From the NCBI GenBank assembly GCA_020633775.1, contig JACKDA010000001.1:186001-250000 (forward strand): DNA of 64,000 bases, in the 5' to 3' direction. Positions 13,121 to 21,200 of this stretch are shown here, in pieces. The position numbers and the translations under genes are program-made. Under the pieces are notes generated by a model that was not told the origin of the DNA, ran no database searches, and saw only the letters and a program-made list of their open reading frames with translations. Every line of letters begins with the position of its first letter. Position 1 is the first letter of the stretch. The DNA comes from Gemmatimonadales bacterium (GTDB lineage: Bacteria; Gemmatimonadota; Gemmatimonadetes; Gemmatimonadales; GWC2-71-9).

Positions 13121-13365
13121 CCCTCCACCGCCACGGTGAAGTCCTCGGTGACGGGGTTGGCCAGCAGCCGTTCGCACATCGCCGTGGCGGCGGCCTCCGC
13201 CGTGGCGCGATCATCGGCCTCCAGCTCCAGCTCGATCGCCCGGCCGACGCGAACCTCGCCGACACCGGGGAAGCCCAGCGCCGCCAGCGCATGGGCGACG
13301 GCCTGGCCCTGCGGGTCGAGCAGGCCGGGTCGCGGGACGACACGCACGTGGACACGGAAGGTCAT
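13117..13365 (-). CDS. purS: Phosphoribosylformylglycinamidine synthase, PurS subunit
   Basis: Small structural subunit (82 aa) that bridges PurQ and PurL in the FGAM synthase complex. It has the expected ferredoxin-like pattern: VHVRVVPRPGLLDPQGQAV at the N-terminus, then VGRAIELELE and a C-terminal PVTEDFTV strand. It overlaps pssA by 4 bases upstream and purQ by 4 downstream. Confidence 0.95.
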   Translation of the reverse strand: MTFRVHVRVVPRPGLLDPQGQAVAHALAALGFPGVGEVRVGRAIELELEADDRATAEAAATAMCERLLANPVTEDFTVAVEG

Positions 13366-14192
13366 GCGGAAAGTTCCTCGCCGGAGGCGGTGGGGTTGAG
13401 CGGATCGGGCTCGTCGGAGCCATTGTCGGGATCCTGGCGCTCGGTGAGCGCGAGGAGCAGGGCACGCACCAGGCCGTAGGCCACGTAGGTCAGCCCGAGG
13501 GGAAAGAGGATCAGCTCGGGCATCGTCAGGCCGCCGACCAGCACCGCAAGGTAGAGCGCCGTCCCCAGCAGCCGCTGCGGCGAGCGAAAGCCCGCCGCCG
13601 GCCAGCGCGGGTACTTGACGCTGCTCACCATCAGCACCGCGAGGAGCAGCATCAGCATCACGAGGCCCTGGCTCTCGAAGTTCACCAGGGCGAGCGAGCG
13701 ACCATACCACTCGGTCTGCGAGAAGGCCCAGGAGACCGCGAGGGTCATCCCGGCGGCCGGGGACGGCAGGCCGGTGAACCAGCGGCTCGGCGCGTGCCCA
13801 TCGGACGCGCCGACGTTGTAGCGCGCGAGCCGGATGGCCGCCGCCACCACGTACCCGTAGCAGATGAGCCAGGCGAATCGTCCCGCGGTGCTCAGTTCCT
13901 GCAGGTAGATCAACAGTGCCGGGGCCACGCCGAACGAGGTGAGGTCCACCAGCGAATCGAGCTCGGCCCCGAACCGCGAGCCGCTGTTCGAGAGCCGGGC
14001 GATCCGGCCGTCGAGCATGTCGAGCACCCCGGCGAAGACGATGAACCACCCTGCCCAGCGGTAGTTCCCGTTGAACGCCGAGATGATCGCCCAGAAGCCG
14101 AAGAACAGGTTGCCGAGCGTGAACGCGCTCGGCACGACGACGACCACGCGGCGCATCCGCCCCGGGCGCCGTTCCCCCGACGGCCCGCTCAC
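13362..14192 (-). CDS. pssA: CDP-diacylglycerol--serine O-phosphatidyltransferase (phosphatidylserine synthase)
   Basis: Integral membrane enzyme joining CDP-diacylglycerol and serine to phosphatidylserine. The CDP-alcohol phosphotransferase motif (D-G-x2-A-R-x8-G-x3-D-x3-D) is intact, starting DGRIARLSNSG near residue 55. Six to eight hydrophobic segments follow. I prefer the GTG at 14192, which overlaps the psd stop by 4 bases like its neighbours; an ATG at 14201 would add three residues. About 276 aa. Paired with psd, it completes the route to phosphatidylethanolamine. Both lie oddly inside a purine operon. Confidence 0.94.
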   Translation of the reverse strand: MSGPSGERRPGRMRRVVVVVPSAFTLGNLFFGFWAIISAFNGNYRWAGWFIVFAGVLDMLDGRIARLSNSGSRFGAELDSLVDLTSFGVAPALLIYLQELSTAGRFAWLICYGYVVAAAIRLARYNVGASDGHAPSRWFTGLPSPAAGMTLAVSWAFSQTEWYGRSLALVNFESQGLVMLMLLLAVLMVSSVKYPRWPAAGFRSPQRLLGTALYLAVLVGGLTMPELILFPLGLTYVAYGLVRALLLALTERQDPDNGSDEPDPLNPTASGEELSA

Positions 14193-14818
14193 GCCGGCCA
14201 CTCGGCGATCACCGTCGTCCCCGCCACGGTCCGCTCGCCCTCGCGGACGAGGATCGGCGTCCCGGCGGGAAGGAAGACATCGACGCGCGACCCGAACCGG
14301 ATCAGGCCCATCCGCTCGGCCTGGGCGACGTGCGTTCCGACCGCATGGTCGGTGACGATCCGTCGCGCCACCAGGCCGGCGATCTGGCGGACCAGGATCG
14401 GCCCGTGCGCGGTCTGCAGGCCGACGTCGCTCTGCTCGTTCTCGAGGGCGGCCTTCTCGGTGGCCGCGTTGAAGAACCGGCCGGCACGATGTTCACGCCG
14501 CGTGACCTCGCCGGTGGCGGGATAGCGGTTCACGTGGACGTTGAAGACGTTCATGAAGATCGAGACGCGTGTTGCCGCACCCGCCACGACGCTCGGTTCG
14601 TCGATCGGGATGATGCTCACCACGACGCCGTCCGCCGGGGCGATGACCAGGCGATCGCCGCGCGGCCCCTCGCGCACCGGATCACGGAAGAACGCGATCA
14701 CCCAGCACGCGATCGGTGCGAGGATCAGCGCGACCACCGGCCATCCCGCGAGCGCGGCCAGCAGCACCAGCGCCCAGGCAAGCAGGATGAAGGGCCAGCC
14801 TTCGGGTGCGACGCGCAT
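14189..14818 (-). CDS. psd: Phosphatidylserine decarboxylase, short PSD-A type
   Basis: Pyruvoyl enzyme that decarboxylates phosphatidylserine to phosphatidylethanolamine. At 209 aa it is the short form. A hydrophobic N-terminal hairpin spans about residues 8-45. MNVFNVHVNRYPATGEV is the family core. The self-cleavage and pyruvoyl-forming Gly-Ser lies in RFGSRVDVFLP near the C-terminus; Ser becomes the pyruvoyl group of the alpha chain. It shares one base with the purC stop (TGATG) and overlaps pssA by 4. Confidence 0.95.
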   Translation of the reverse strand: MRVAPEGWPFILLAWALVLLAALAGWPVVALILAPIACWVIAFFRDPVREGPRGDRLVIAPADGVVVSIIPIDEPSVVAGAATRVSIFMNVFNVHVNRYPATGEVTRREHRAGRFFNAATEKAALENEQSDVGLQTAHGPILVRQIAGLVARRIVTDHAVGTHVAQAERMGLIRFGSRVDVFLPAGTPILVREGERTVAGTTVIAEWPA

Positions 14819-15744
14819 CAGCTCCCTCCCGGGAGGTCGTGTCCGGTGAGGAGCCGGTAGGCCTCGAGGTACCGCGCGGTGGTGGCGGCGACCACCGCCT
14901 CGGGCACCGGTGGGGCGGGCGCCTCGCCATTCCAGCGACCCGCCGTGCGCTCGGCCGCGAGCCAGTCGCGGACCGGCTGCTTGTCGTAGCTCGGCTGCCC
15001 TCGACCCGGGAGGTACCCCGCCGCCGGCCAGAAGCGCGAGGAGTCGGGAGTGAGCACCTCGTCGATGAGGATCGGGTGGCCGGCCCGATCGAGCCCGAAC
15101 TCGAACTTCGAGTCGGCGATGATGAGGCCGACCGTCGCGGCATGCTGTCGCCCCGCGGCGTAGATCGCGAGGGACAGGTCGCGGAGTGCGTCGGCCAGGT
15201 CGGGGCCGAGCGCACGTCGCATCGCGTCGAACGGGACGTTCTCGTCGTGGCCACTCGTCGCCTTCGTCGCCGGGGAGAACAGCGGCGGCTCGAGCGGGCT
15301 CGATTCGAGCAGCCCCTCCGGGAGACGCTCACCGGCGAGGGTCCGCTCCCTGGCGTACTCGGCCCAGGCCGACCCGGCGAGGTACCCACGGACGACGCAC
15401 TCGAAGGCGACCGGTGCGGTGCGCCGGACCAGCGTGCTGCGCCCCGCGAGCGACTCGGCGTGCGGCGCGAGCGCCGGGACCTCGAGCACGATGGCGTCGA
15501 TGTCGGCCGTGAGGAAGTGACTCGGCGTGAGGCCGGCGAGCTGCCGGAACCAGAACGCCGAAAGCTGCGTCAGCACCCGACCCTTCGCCGGGATCGGGGC
15601 GTCGAGGACGATGTCGAACGCGCTGATGCGATCGCTGGCGACGAGGAGCAGGCGCTCGTCGTCGACCTCGTACACTTCGCGGACCTTCCCCTGGCGCCAG
15701 AGGGGAAGCGGCAGGCGCGGCGCGGCGGCGGGTGCGTGGCTCAC
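14818..15744 (-). CDS. purC: SAICAR synthetase
   Basis: ATP-dependent ligation of CAIR with aspartate to SAICAR. The product is 308 aa, the longer form like yeast ADE1 rather than the 237-aa E. coli form. Visible are GKVREVYEVDDERLLLVASD at the N-terminus, the RGYLAGSAW signature near residue 112, and a nucleotide/Mg region LIIADSKFEFG with LIDEVLTPDSSRFW. The start is a GTG at 15744 that overlaps the purB stop by 4 bases; the frame is open much further upstream, but only as antisense-style sequence within purB. Confidence 0.96.
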   Translation of the reverse strand: MSHAPAAAPRLPLPLWRQGKVREVYEVDDERLLLVASDRISAFDIVLDAPIPAKGRVLTQLSAFWFRQLAGLTPSHFLTADIDAIVLEVPALAPHAESLAGRSTLVRRTAPVAFECVVRGYLAGSAWAEYARERTLAGERLPEGLLESSPLEPPLFSPATKATSGHDENVPFDAMRRALGPDLADALRDLSLAIYAAGRQHAATVGLIIADSKFEFGLDRAGHPILIDEVLTPDSSRFWPAAGYLPGRGQPSYDKQPVRDWLAAERTAGRWNGEAPAPPVPEAVVAATTARYLEAYRLLTGHDLPGGS

Positions 15745-17177
15745 ACGCGGAGCTCGCCGTCCGGGGCGGGGACGCCACGGTGCCGGGCCGCGCCGATGAG
15801 CGGATCGAGATACTCGGCCACGAACTCCGCCACCTGCTCGGGGGCCCGGCCGACGTAGCGCGCCGGCGCGAGGTCGGCGCGGAGGGCCTCGGCACCGACC
15901 GCCGCGAAGGCCGGGTCGCCGGCGAGCCGGTCGATCAGGTCGTTCGCGGCGCCGGTCGCGACCGCCTCGGCCACGGCGAGCGCGTGCCGGCGGATCACCT
16001 CGTGGACCTCCTGGCGATCCCCGCCGGCCTGCACCGCGCGCATGAGCCAGCGTTCGGTGGCCATGAACGGCATCTGCTGGTCGACGTGCCGGGCGATCAC
16101 CGGGGCGCGCACCTCGAGGCCGCCCGCGATGTTCGCCGCGAGCAGCAGGATGGCATCGGTCGTGAGGAACGCCTCGGGCAGCGTGAGCCGTCGGTTGGCC
16201 GAGTCGTCGAGGGTGCGCTCGAGCCACTGGGCCGCCGCGGTGTGCGCGGTGTTCTGCTGCAGGGAGAGCACGTGCCGGGCGAGCGCGCCGATCCGTTCGG
16301 CGCGCATCGGGTTCCGCTTGTAGGCCATCGCACTCGATCCGATCTGCTCGCGCTCGAACGGCTCGAGCAGTTCCCCCTCGTGCTGGAGCAGGCGCAGGTC
16401 GGCCGCAAACTTCGCCGCGGATTGTGCGATCCCGCTGAGGACGTCGAGGACCTGTGCGTCGGCCTTGCGGGGGTACGTCTGCCCGGTCACCGCAAAGACG
16501 CGGTCGTGCCCCAGCCGCCGGGCCACCTCGCGCTCGAGTCGGCGCACGCGATCGTGGTCGCCGCCGAGCAACTCCAGGAACGAGGCCTGGGTGCCGGTGG
16601 TCCCCTTGCAGCCGCGGAGCCGCCAGCCATCGAGGAGGTGGCCGAGGGCCTCGAGGTCGAGCGCGAAGTCCTGCAGCCAGAGCGTCGCCCGCTTGCCGAC
16701 GGTCGTGAGCTGCGCAGGCTGGAAGTGGGTGTACGCGAGGCAGGGCAGGGCGGCGTGGTCGAGCGCGAACCGGCGCAGGGCATCGACCACCGCCAGGACG
16801 CGGCCGTGGATCAGGCCGAGCGCGTCGCGCAGGATGAGGCCGTCGGCGTTGTCGGTCACAAAGGCGCTGGTCGCGCCGAGGTGCAGGTACGGCCGGGCGG
16901 TCGGTGCCTGCTCGCCGAACTGGTGGACGTGGGCCATCACGTCGTGCCGGAACCGTCGCTCGAACTCGGCGGCGGCCGCCAGGTCCGCGGTGTCGAGGGC
17001 GGCGCGCATCTCCGCGAGGGCGGCGTCGGGGATCTCGACGCCGAGGGCCTGTTCGGCCTCGGCCAGCGCCAGCCAGACGCGTCGCCATTGCCCGATCCGA
17101 TGGGACTCGCCCCAGAGCGCGAGCATCGCCGGTGAGGCGTAGCGCCCGGACAGGGGGGATTGCCAGGTCGTCGCCAT
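15741..17177 (-). CDS. purB: Adenylosuccinate lyase, animal/yeast-like type
   Basis: Cleaves SAICAR to AICAR and adenylosuccinate to AMP, each releasing fumarate. The product is 478 aa, near human ADSL (484 aa) and longer than the roughly 430-aa enzyme of Gram-positive bacteria. The fumarase-superfamily signature IGSSAMAYKRNPMRAERI includes the mobile catalytic serine loop. KGTTGTQASF, THFQPAQLTTVGKR, RHDVMAHVH and ERTLDDSANRR are, from memory, nearly the same as in human ADSL, so this belongs to the eukaryote-like subgroup also seen in some bacteria. The start shares bases with the HtrA-type gene's stop (TGATG). Confidence 0.95.
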   Translation of the reverse strand: MATTWQSPLSGRYASPAMLALWGESHRIGQWRRVWLALAEAEQALGVEIPDAALAEMRAALDTADLAAAAEFERRFRHDVMAHVHQFGEQAPTARPYLHLGATSAFVTDNADGLILRDALGLIHGRVLAVVDALRRFALDHAALPCLAYTHFQPAQLTTVGKRATLWLQDFALDLEALGHLLDGWRLRGCKGTTGTQASFLELLGGDHDRVRRLEREVARRLGHDRVFAVTGQTYPRKADAQVLDVLSGIAQSAAKFAADLRLLQHEGELLEPFEREQIGSSAMAYKRNPMRAERIGALARHVLSLQQNTAHTAAAQWLERTLDDSANRRLTLPEAFLTTDAILLLAANIAGGLEVRAPVIARHVDQQMPFMATERWLMRAVQAGGDRQEVHEVIRRHALAVAEAVATGAANDLIDRLAGDPAFAAVGAEALRADLAPARYVGRAPEQVAEFVAEYLDPLIGAARHRGVPAPDGELRV

Positions 17178-18607
17178 CAGCTCCTCAGGTCCACGTAGAC
17201 GTAGCGACCCTGGCGCTCGTACCAGAGCCGGAACCGGGCGTCGCGCGGGATCGCGTCGAGGACGCGCGCGAGGTCGCGCGTCGACGTGATCGGGGCCTGC
17301 ACCACCCGCCGGTCGCTGACGTAGTCCACGCGCACGATCACGTCGCCGTCGCGCAGGCCGGTCAAGCGGGTGGTCTCGTCGGGCACGCTCACGATCGTGG
17401 CGCCGGCATCCGAGCTGACCCCGAGTTGGGCGCGGATCGCCGGCGTGAGCGTCGTCAGGTCGAGGCCGCGGAGGCGGACCCGCTCCGCGGTCACCGTGGG
17501 GAGGTCGGCCGGGACGATCCGGTGCGATGCCTCGCGACCGTCGGAGAGCGCCACCACGTCGATCCGGTCCCCGATGTGGATGTCGAGCAGCACCGCTTCC
17601 CAGTCGAGATAGTTCCGCAGGCGGCGGCCGTTCGCGCGGACCAGCACGTCGCCGGTCTGCAGCCCGGCGCGGGCCGCCGGCCCGTCCGGGACCACCGCCA
17701 CGACGGGGACGCCGCCGGCGCTCTTCCAGTCGTTCATCCGGTCCGCCCCGGCCACGTCGAGGCCGACCCACGCCCGCCGCACCGAGCCGTCCTGGACCAG
17801 TTCCCGGGCGACCCGCAGCGCCCGTTCGATCGGGATCGCGAAGCCGACCCCGACCGACTCGCCGGTGTTGGACAGGATCGAGGCGCTCACCCCGATCACC
17901 TGGCCGAGGGCGTTCACCAGCGGCCCGCCGGAATTGCCGGGATTGATCGCGGCGTCGGTCTGGATCATGTCGTAGTAGCGGCCGGTCATCGCGCCGCTCG
18001 GCACGATGTTGCGACCCGCGGCACTGATCACCCCTGCAGTCACCGTCGGCTCGCTGTTGCCGAGGAGGAACGAGTAGGGGTTGCCCATCGCGATCGCCCA
18101 CTCGCCGATCTGGAGGTCGTCGCTGCGCCCGAACGGTGGCACCGGCAAGTCGTCGCGCTCGACCTTGATCACCGCGATGTCGGTCAGCGGGTCCTCCCCG
18201 AGGAGGCGCCCCTCGAGGTCGGTCCCGTCGGCGAGGGTGACGGTGATCTGCGAGGCGCCCGCGACCACATGCTGGTTGGTCACGATGATGCCGTCGGCCC
18301 GCATGATGAAGCCGGTGCCGAACGATTGCTGGGTCTGCTCCTGCGGCACCCCGAAGAACCCATCGAGCAGGCTCGGCTGGACGGTGCGGCGCGACACCAC
18401 GCGGATCGACACCACGGATGGCGAGACCCGGGCGGTGGCATCGACGATCGCGGTGCGGCGCGAGGTGTTCAGCTGGCTCGCGACCGCCGGCGCGGTGGCG
18501 GCGATCGGCGCGGCGCGACCCGCGGGATCCTGCGCATTCGCCTGCTCGCCGCGACCGCACGCGGCGGCGAGGGCGAGGAGGGTGACGGAGAGCCGGGGAT
18601 TCACCAT
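17177..18607 (-). CDS. HtrA/DegP-type periplasmic serine protease with two PDZ domains, possible lipoprotein
   Basis: Envelope quality-control protease/chaperone of the S1C family, 476 aa. The catalytic triad is visible: His113 (TNQHVV), Asp143 (LTDIAVI) and Ser226 (GNSGGPL). The first PDZ domain covers about residues 285-365 and a second, more divergent one about 380-476. The N-terminus has a signal peptide; LALAAAC at residues 11-17 could be a lipobox although Leu is at -4 rather than -3, and the next 40 residues are a low-complexity Ala/Pro linker. The start is the ATG at 18607 (overlapping truA by 7 bases) or the GTG at 18604 (4-base overlap). It sits between truA and purB in the large operon. 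Confidence 0.92.
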   Translation of the reverse strand: MVNPRLSVTLLALAAACGRGEQANAQDPAGRAAPIAATAPAVASQLNTSRRTAIVDATARVSPSVVSIRVVSRRTVQPSLLDGFFGVPQEQTQQSFGTGFIMRADGIIVTNQHVVAGASQITVTLADGTDLEGRLLGEDPLTDIAVIKVERDDLPVPPFGRSDDLQIGEWAIAMGNPYSFLLGNSEPTVTAGVISAAGRNIVPSGAMTGRYYDMIQTDAAINPGNSGGPLVNALGQVIGVSASILSNTGESVGVGFAIPIERALRVARELVQDGSVRRAWVGLDVAGADRMNDWKSAGGVPVVAVVPDGPAARAGLQTGDVLVRANGRRLRNYLDWEAVLLDIHIGDRIDVVALSDGREASHRIVPADLPTVTAERVRLRGLDLTTLTPAIRAQLGVSSDAGATIVSVPDETTRLTGLRDGDVIVRVDYVSDRRVVQAPITSTRDLARVLDAIPRDARFRLWYERQGRYVYVDLRS

Positions 18608-19380
18608 GCGGCGGCGTCCTCCAGGAAGAGGTCGGGCGGGTACTCGGCCGACAGGAAGGCGAGCCCGCTCGCGGGTGCCGGGGCGGCCGTGCGCTGGTTG
18701 TCGGTCTGGCCCAGCAGCTCGGCCATCTCGGTCGGCGCGCGCCGCCCGAGGCCGATCTCCACCATCGTCGCCACCAGGAACCGGACCATGTGGTGGAGGA
18801 ACCGGTCGGCCGCCACCGTGAAGCGGAGACGCGCGTCCTCGAGTTCGGTCCACTCCGCCTCCGCGATGCGACAGCGGTAGTGCGGCTTCGGCTCGCCCAC
18901 CACGGCGAACGCCCGGAAGTCGTGCTCTCCCCGGATGTCGGCGGCGGCGCGCTCGAGCGCGGCCAGCGACGGCGCCCGGCCGAGAGCCCACTCGGTGCAG
19001 CGCCGGAACGGCGAGCGGGCGGCCGCGTCGGTGCCGATCAGGTACCGGTACCGTCGGCCCAGGGCATGGCGGCGCGCGTCGGTACCGGGCCGGACGCGCT
19101 GCACGCGCGACACGGCGATGTCGCCCGGGAGGAGCGCGTTGAGCGCCCGGAGCAGGTCGGCAGCGGTCCAGCGATCCGGGAGCGAGGTGCTGACCGGCAT
19201 CCCGAGGGCGTGGACCCCGGCGTCGGTGCGCCCCGCCGCGATCGCCTTGGTCGGGGCGCCCGCGAGCCGCCCGAGGACCCGCTCCACCTCGCCCTGCACC
19301 GAGCGGCCATCGCGCTGGCGCTGCCAGCCGCAGAAAGCCGTCCCGTCGAACTGCAGCGTGAGCAAGTAGGCGCGGCTCAT
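18601..19380 (-). CDS. truA: tRNA pseudouridine(38-40) synthase
   Basis: Makes pseudouridine at positions 38-40 of the tRNA anticodon arm. The product is 259 aa. The catalytic aspartate is Asp53 in AAGRTDAGVHA; YDGTxFxGWQ-like sequence LQFDGTAFCGWQRQ lies at the N-terminus and FLHHMVRFLVATMVEIG near residue 200. I chose the ATG at 19380 because it begins the conserved first strand. It is the first gene of the 15-kb operon; a TTGCTG/TATCTT promoter ends 10 bases before the ATG and there is no Shine-Dalgarno sequence. Confidence 0.96.
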   Translation of the reverse strand: MSRAYLLTLQFDGTAFCGWQRQRDGRSVQGEVERVLGRLAGAPTKAIAAGRTDAGVHALGMPVSTSLPDRWTAADLLRALNALLPGDIAVSRVQRVRPGTDARRHALGRRYRYLIGTDAAARSPFRRCTEWALGRAPSLAALERAAADIRGEHDFRAFAVVGEPKPHYRCRIAEAEWTELEDARLRFTVAADRFLHHMVRFLVATMVEIGLGRRAPTEMAELLGQTDNQRTAAPAPASGLAFLSAEYPPDLFLEDAAAW

Positions 19381-19390
19381 GAAGCCACGG

Positions 19391-19419
19391 AAGATAGCCG
19401 CGCGCAGGGGGTGCAGCAA
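19391..19419 (-). promoter_or_regulatory. Sigma-70-like promoter of the truA-htrA-pur operon
   Basis: Read on the minus strand: -35 TTGCTG (19419 to 19414), 17-base spacer, -10 TATCTT (19396 to 19391), then 10 bases to the truA ATG. Transcription should start about 3 bases before the ATG, leaving almost no leader. It probably drives all 13 genes, since no other gap upstream of purK exceeds 4 bases. Confidence 0.6.
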
Positions 19420-19441
19420 GCGGCGTAACCCGTTGCGAGCA

Positions 19442-19471
19442 TTGACAGAACGACGCGTTGCCCGATACGCT
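19442..19471 (+). promoter_or_regulatory. Promoter of trpD, apparently leaderless
   Basis: Consensus -35 TTGACA (19442-19447), 18-base spacer, -10 TACGCT (19466-19471), followed by 8 bases to the trpD ATG. No Shine-Dalgarno sequence is present (the bases before the ATG are CTTGCCCGCC). Confidence 0.6.
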
Positions 19472-19479
19472 TGCCCGCC

Positions 19480-20544
19480 ATGTCGCGACCCCACCAGACC
19501 CCGCCGCCGGCCGTCACCGCGATCCTGCGCGCACTGGACGAGGATGCCCCGGTTGACCCCGCGGACCTCGAGACGGCCTTCGACGCAATCATGGCGGGGG
19601 ACGTGCCGTCGGAGGCGATCGCGACCATCCTCCTGGGCCTGCGCGCCCGAGGCGAGTCGGCTGACGACGTCGGGGCGGTGGTGCGTGCGTTGCGGCGGGC
19701 GATGACGGTGGTCGAGCTTCCCGATCCCGGCTCGCTGGTCGACACCTGCGGGACCGGAGGCGGGGCGGTCCGCACCCTCAACCTCAGCACCGCCGCGGCA
19801 TTCGTCGTGGCCGGAACCGGGGTCCGCGTCGCCAAGCACGGGAACCGGTCGTTCACCTCGCGCTCCGGGTCGGCCGACGTGCTCGAGGCGCTCGGCATCG
19901 CGACCGACATCGGACCCGCCGAGGTGCCGGGGATCCTCGCTGCCGCAGGGCTCGTCTTCCTCTTCGCCCCGACCTACCACCCGGCGATGCGACACGTCGC
20001 CCCGGTCCGTCGGCAACTCGGCGTCCCCACGGTCATGAACCTCGTCGGTCCCCTCGCGAATCCGGCCGGGGTGACCCGGCAGGTCGTGGGGGTTGCGGAC
20101 CCGAGCCACGGCCCGCTCGTGGCGGGGGCGCTTGCCTCGCTGGGAACCCGCCATGCCCTCGTGGTGCACGCCGAGGTCGGCCTCGACGAGCTCGCACCGG
20201 TCGGCGGCAACCTTCTCTGGGACGTCCGGGATGGGCGGGTGTCGACGAGTCGCCTGTCGGCGGCGGACCTCGGGCTGGGGACCGATGACCTGGTCGGACT
20301 GGAGGGAGGGGAGCCGGCGCAGAACGCCGCCGCGATCGAGGCGCTCCTCGACGATCCGCGGGAGGCCCCGCCGGCCCTTCGCTCGGCCGTCGTGCTCAAC
20401 GCGGCTGCGGCGCTGATGGTCGCGGGCCAGGCGAGCGACCTGGCCGGCGGGGCGCGGCTCGCGGCCGACGCGCTGGACCACGGGGCCGCGCGCGCGCGGC
20501 TGGCACTGCTGCGCGCGGCGGCTCCGCTCAGAACTTCCGGATGA
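19480..20544 (+). CDS. trpD: Anthranilate phosphoribosyltransferase
   Basis: Transfers phosphoribose from PRPP to anthranilate in tryptophan synthesis. The product is 354 aa. The PRPP loop is DTCGTGGGAVRTLNLST (residues 88-104), followed by KHGNRSFTSRSGSADVLEALG, the anthranilate and Mg2+ binding region; NLVGPLANPA lies near residue 190. I chose the ATG at 19480; a TTG three codons upstream is also open but lies within the promoter. It is separated from trpC by lexA on the other strand. No trpE or trpG is in this window. Confidence 0.96.
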   Translation: MSRPHQTPPPAVTAILRALDEDAPVDPADLETAFDAIMAGDVPSEAIATILLGLRARGESADDVGAVVRALRRAMTVVELPDPGSLVDTCGTGGGAVRTLNLSTAAAFVVAGTGVRVAKHGNRSFTSRSGSADVLEALGIATDIGPAEVPGILAAAGLVFLFAPTYHPAMRHVAPVRRQLGVPTVMNLVGPLANPAGVTRQVVGVADPSHGPLVAGALASLGTRHALVVHAEVGLDELAPVGGNLLWDVRDGRVSTSRLSAADLGLGTDDLVGLEGGEPAQNAAAIEALLDDPREAPPALRSAVVLNAAAALMVAGQASDLAGGARLAADALDHGAARARLALLRAAAPLRTSG

Positions 20545-21136
20545 CCCCGACGACGATCCCCTGGATGAGGACGTCGTGCTCCTGCACCCGCAACGGGGAC
20601 ATCGCGGCGTTGGCAGGCTGCAGCCGGATCCATCCGCCCGGTTCACGGTAGAACCGCTTGACCGTCGCCTCGCTGCCGTTGACCAGGGCGATCACCATCT
20701 CGCCGTTGTCGGCGGTCTCGCGCCCGTTGACCACGACGAGATCGCCATCGCTGATCTGCTCCTCGATCATCGATTGGCCGCGGACGCGCAGGGCGTAGTT
20801 CGGCCCCCGACGGGGGAGCATCTGGTCCGGGACGGCGACCACCTCGCCGGCCATGACCGACTCGATCGGCATCCCGGCCGCGACGGTGCCCAGCAGCGGG
20901 ATCTCGGTGGCTCCGATACTGCCCCGGGGAGGGAGCACCTCGATCGAGCGGCTCTCGTTGTAGGAGCGGCGGATGTATCCCTTCCGCTCCAGATTGGTGA
21001 GGTGCTCGTGCACCGTGGCGAGGGACTGGTAGCCGAATTGTTCGGCGATCTCCTCGAACGACGGTGCGAAACCCTGACGCTCGATGGCGTGCGACAGGAA
21101 ATCCAGGATCTCGCGCTGCTTGCGCGTGAGGGGCAT
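20528..21136 (-). CDS. lexA: LexA repressor, SOS regulator
   Basis: Self-cleaving repressor of DNA-damage genes, 202 aa. The N-terminal winged helix spans about residues 1-68 (TRKQREILDFL, then PSFEEIAEQFGYQS and NLERKGYIRR). The autocleavage bond is Ala87-Gly88 in TVAAGMP. The catalytic dyad is Ser122 (RGQSM) and Lys160 (ATVKRFYRE). GGAGG lies 4 bases before the ATG. Its 3' end overlaps the 3' end of trpD by 17 bases on the opposite strand. Its promoter is covered by GAACCCGAA repeats, a likely autoregulatory operator. Confidence 0.97.
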   Translation of the reverse strand: MPLTRKQREILDFLSHAIERQGFAPSFEEIAEQFGYQSLATVHEHLTNLERKGYIRRSYNESRSIEVLPPRGSIGATEIPLLGTVAAGMPIESVMAGEVVAVPDQMLPRRGPNYALRVRGQSMIEEQISDGDLVVVNGRETADNGEMVIALVNGSEATVKRFYREPGGWIRLQPANAAMSPLRVQEHDVLIQGIVVGVIRKF

Positions 21137-21158
21137 GACGCCTCCAGATTGGCGAAGA

Positions 21159-21200
21159 GAACCCGAAAGTGAACCTACCCGAACGGAACCCGAATCGCAA
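21159..21200 (-). promoter_or_regulatory. lexA promoter overlapped by GAACCCGAA direct repeats (candidate LexA operator)
   Basis: Minus strand: -35 TTGCGA (21200 to 21195), 17-base spacer, -10 TAGGTT (21177 to 21172), 35 bases before the lexA ATG. Over this promoter the plus strand carries GAACCCGAA twice (21159-21167 and 21186-21194), with GAAC again at 21171 and 21181. LexA autoregulation is usual in SOS systems. The spacing does not match the known B. subtilis or alphaproteobacterial boxes exactly, so the operator call is inference. Confidence 0.5.

Noticed and set aside
13362..14201. ATG at 14201 as the pssA start
   Set aside because: Possible, but the GTG at 14192 gives the 4-base overlap seen at nearly all other junctions of the operon; the difference is three residues.
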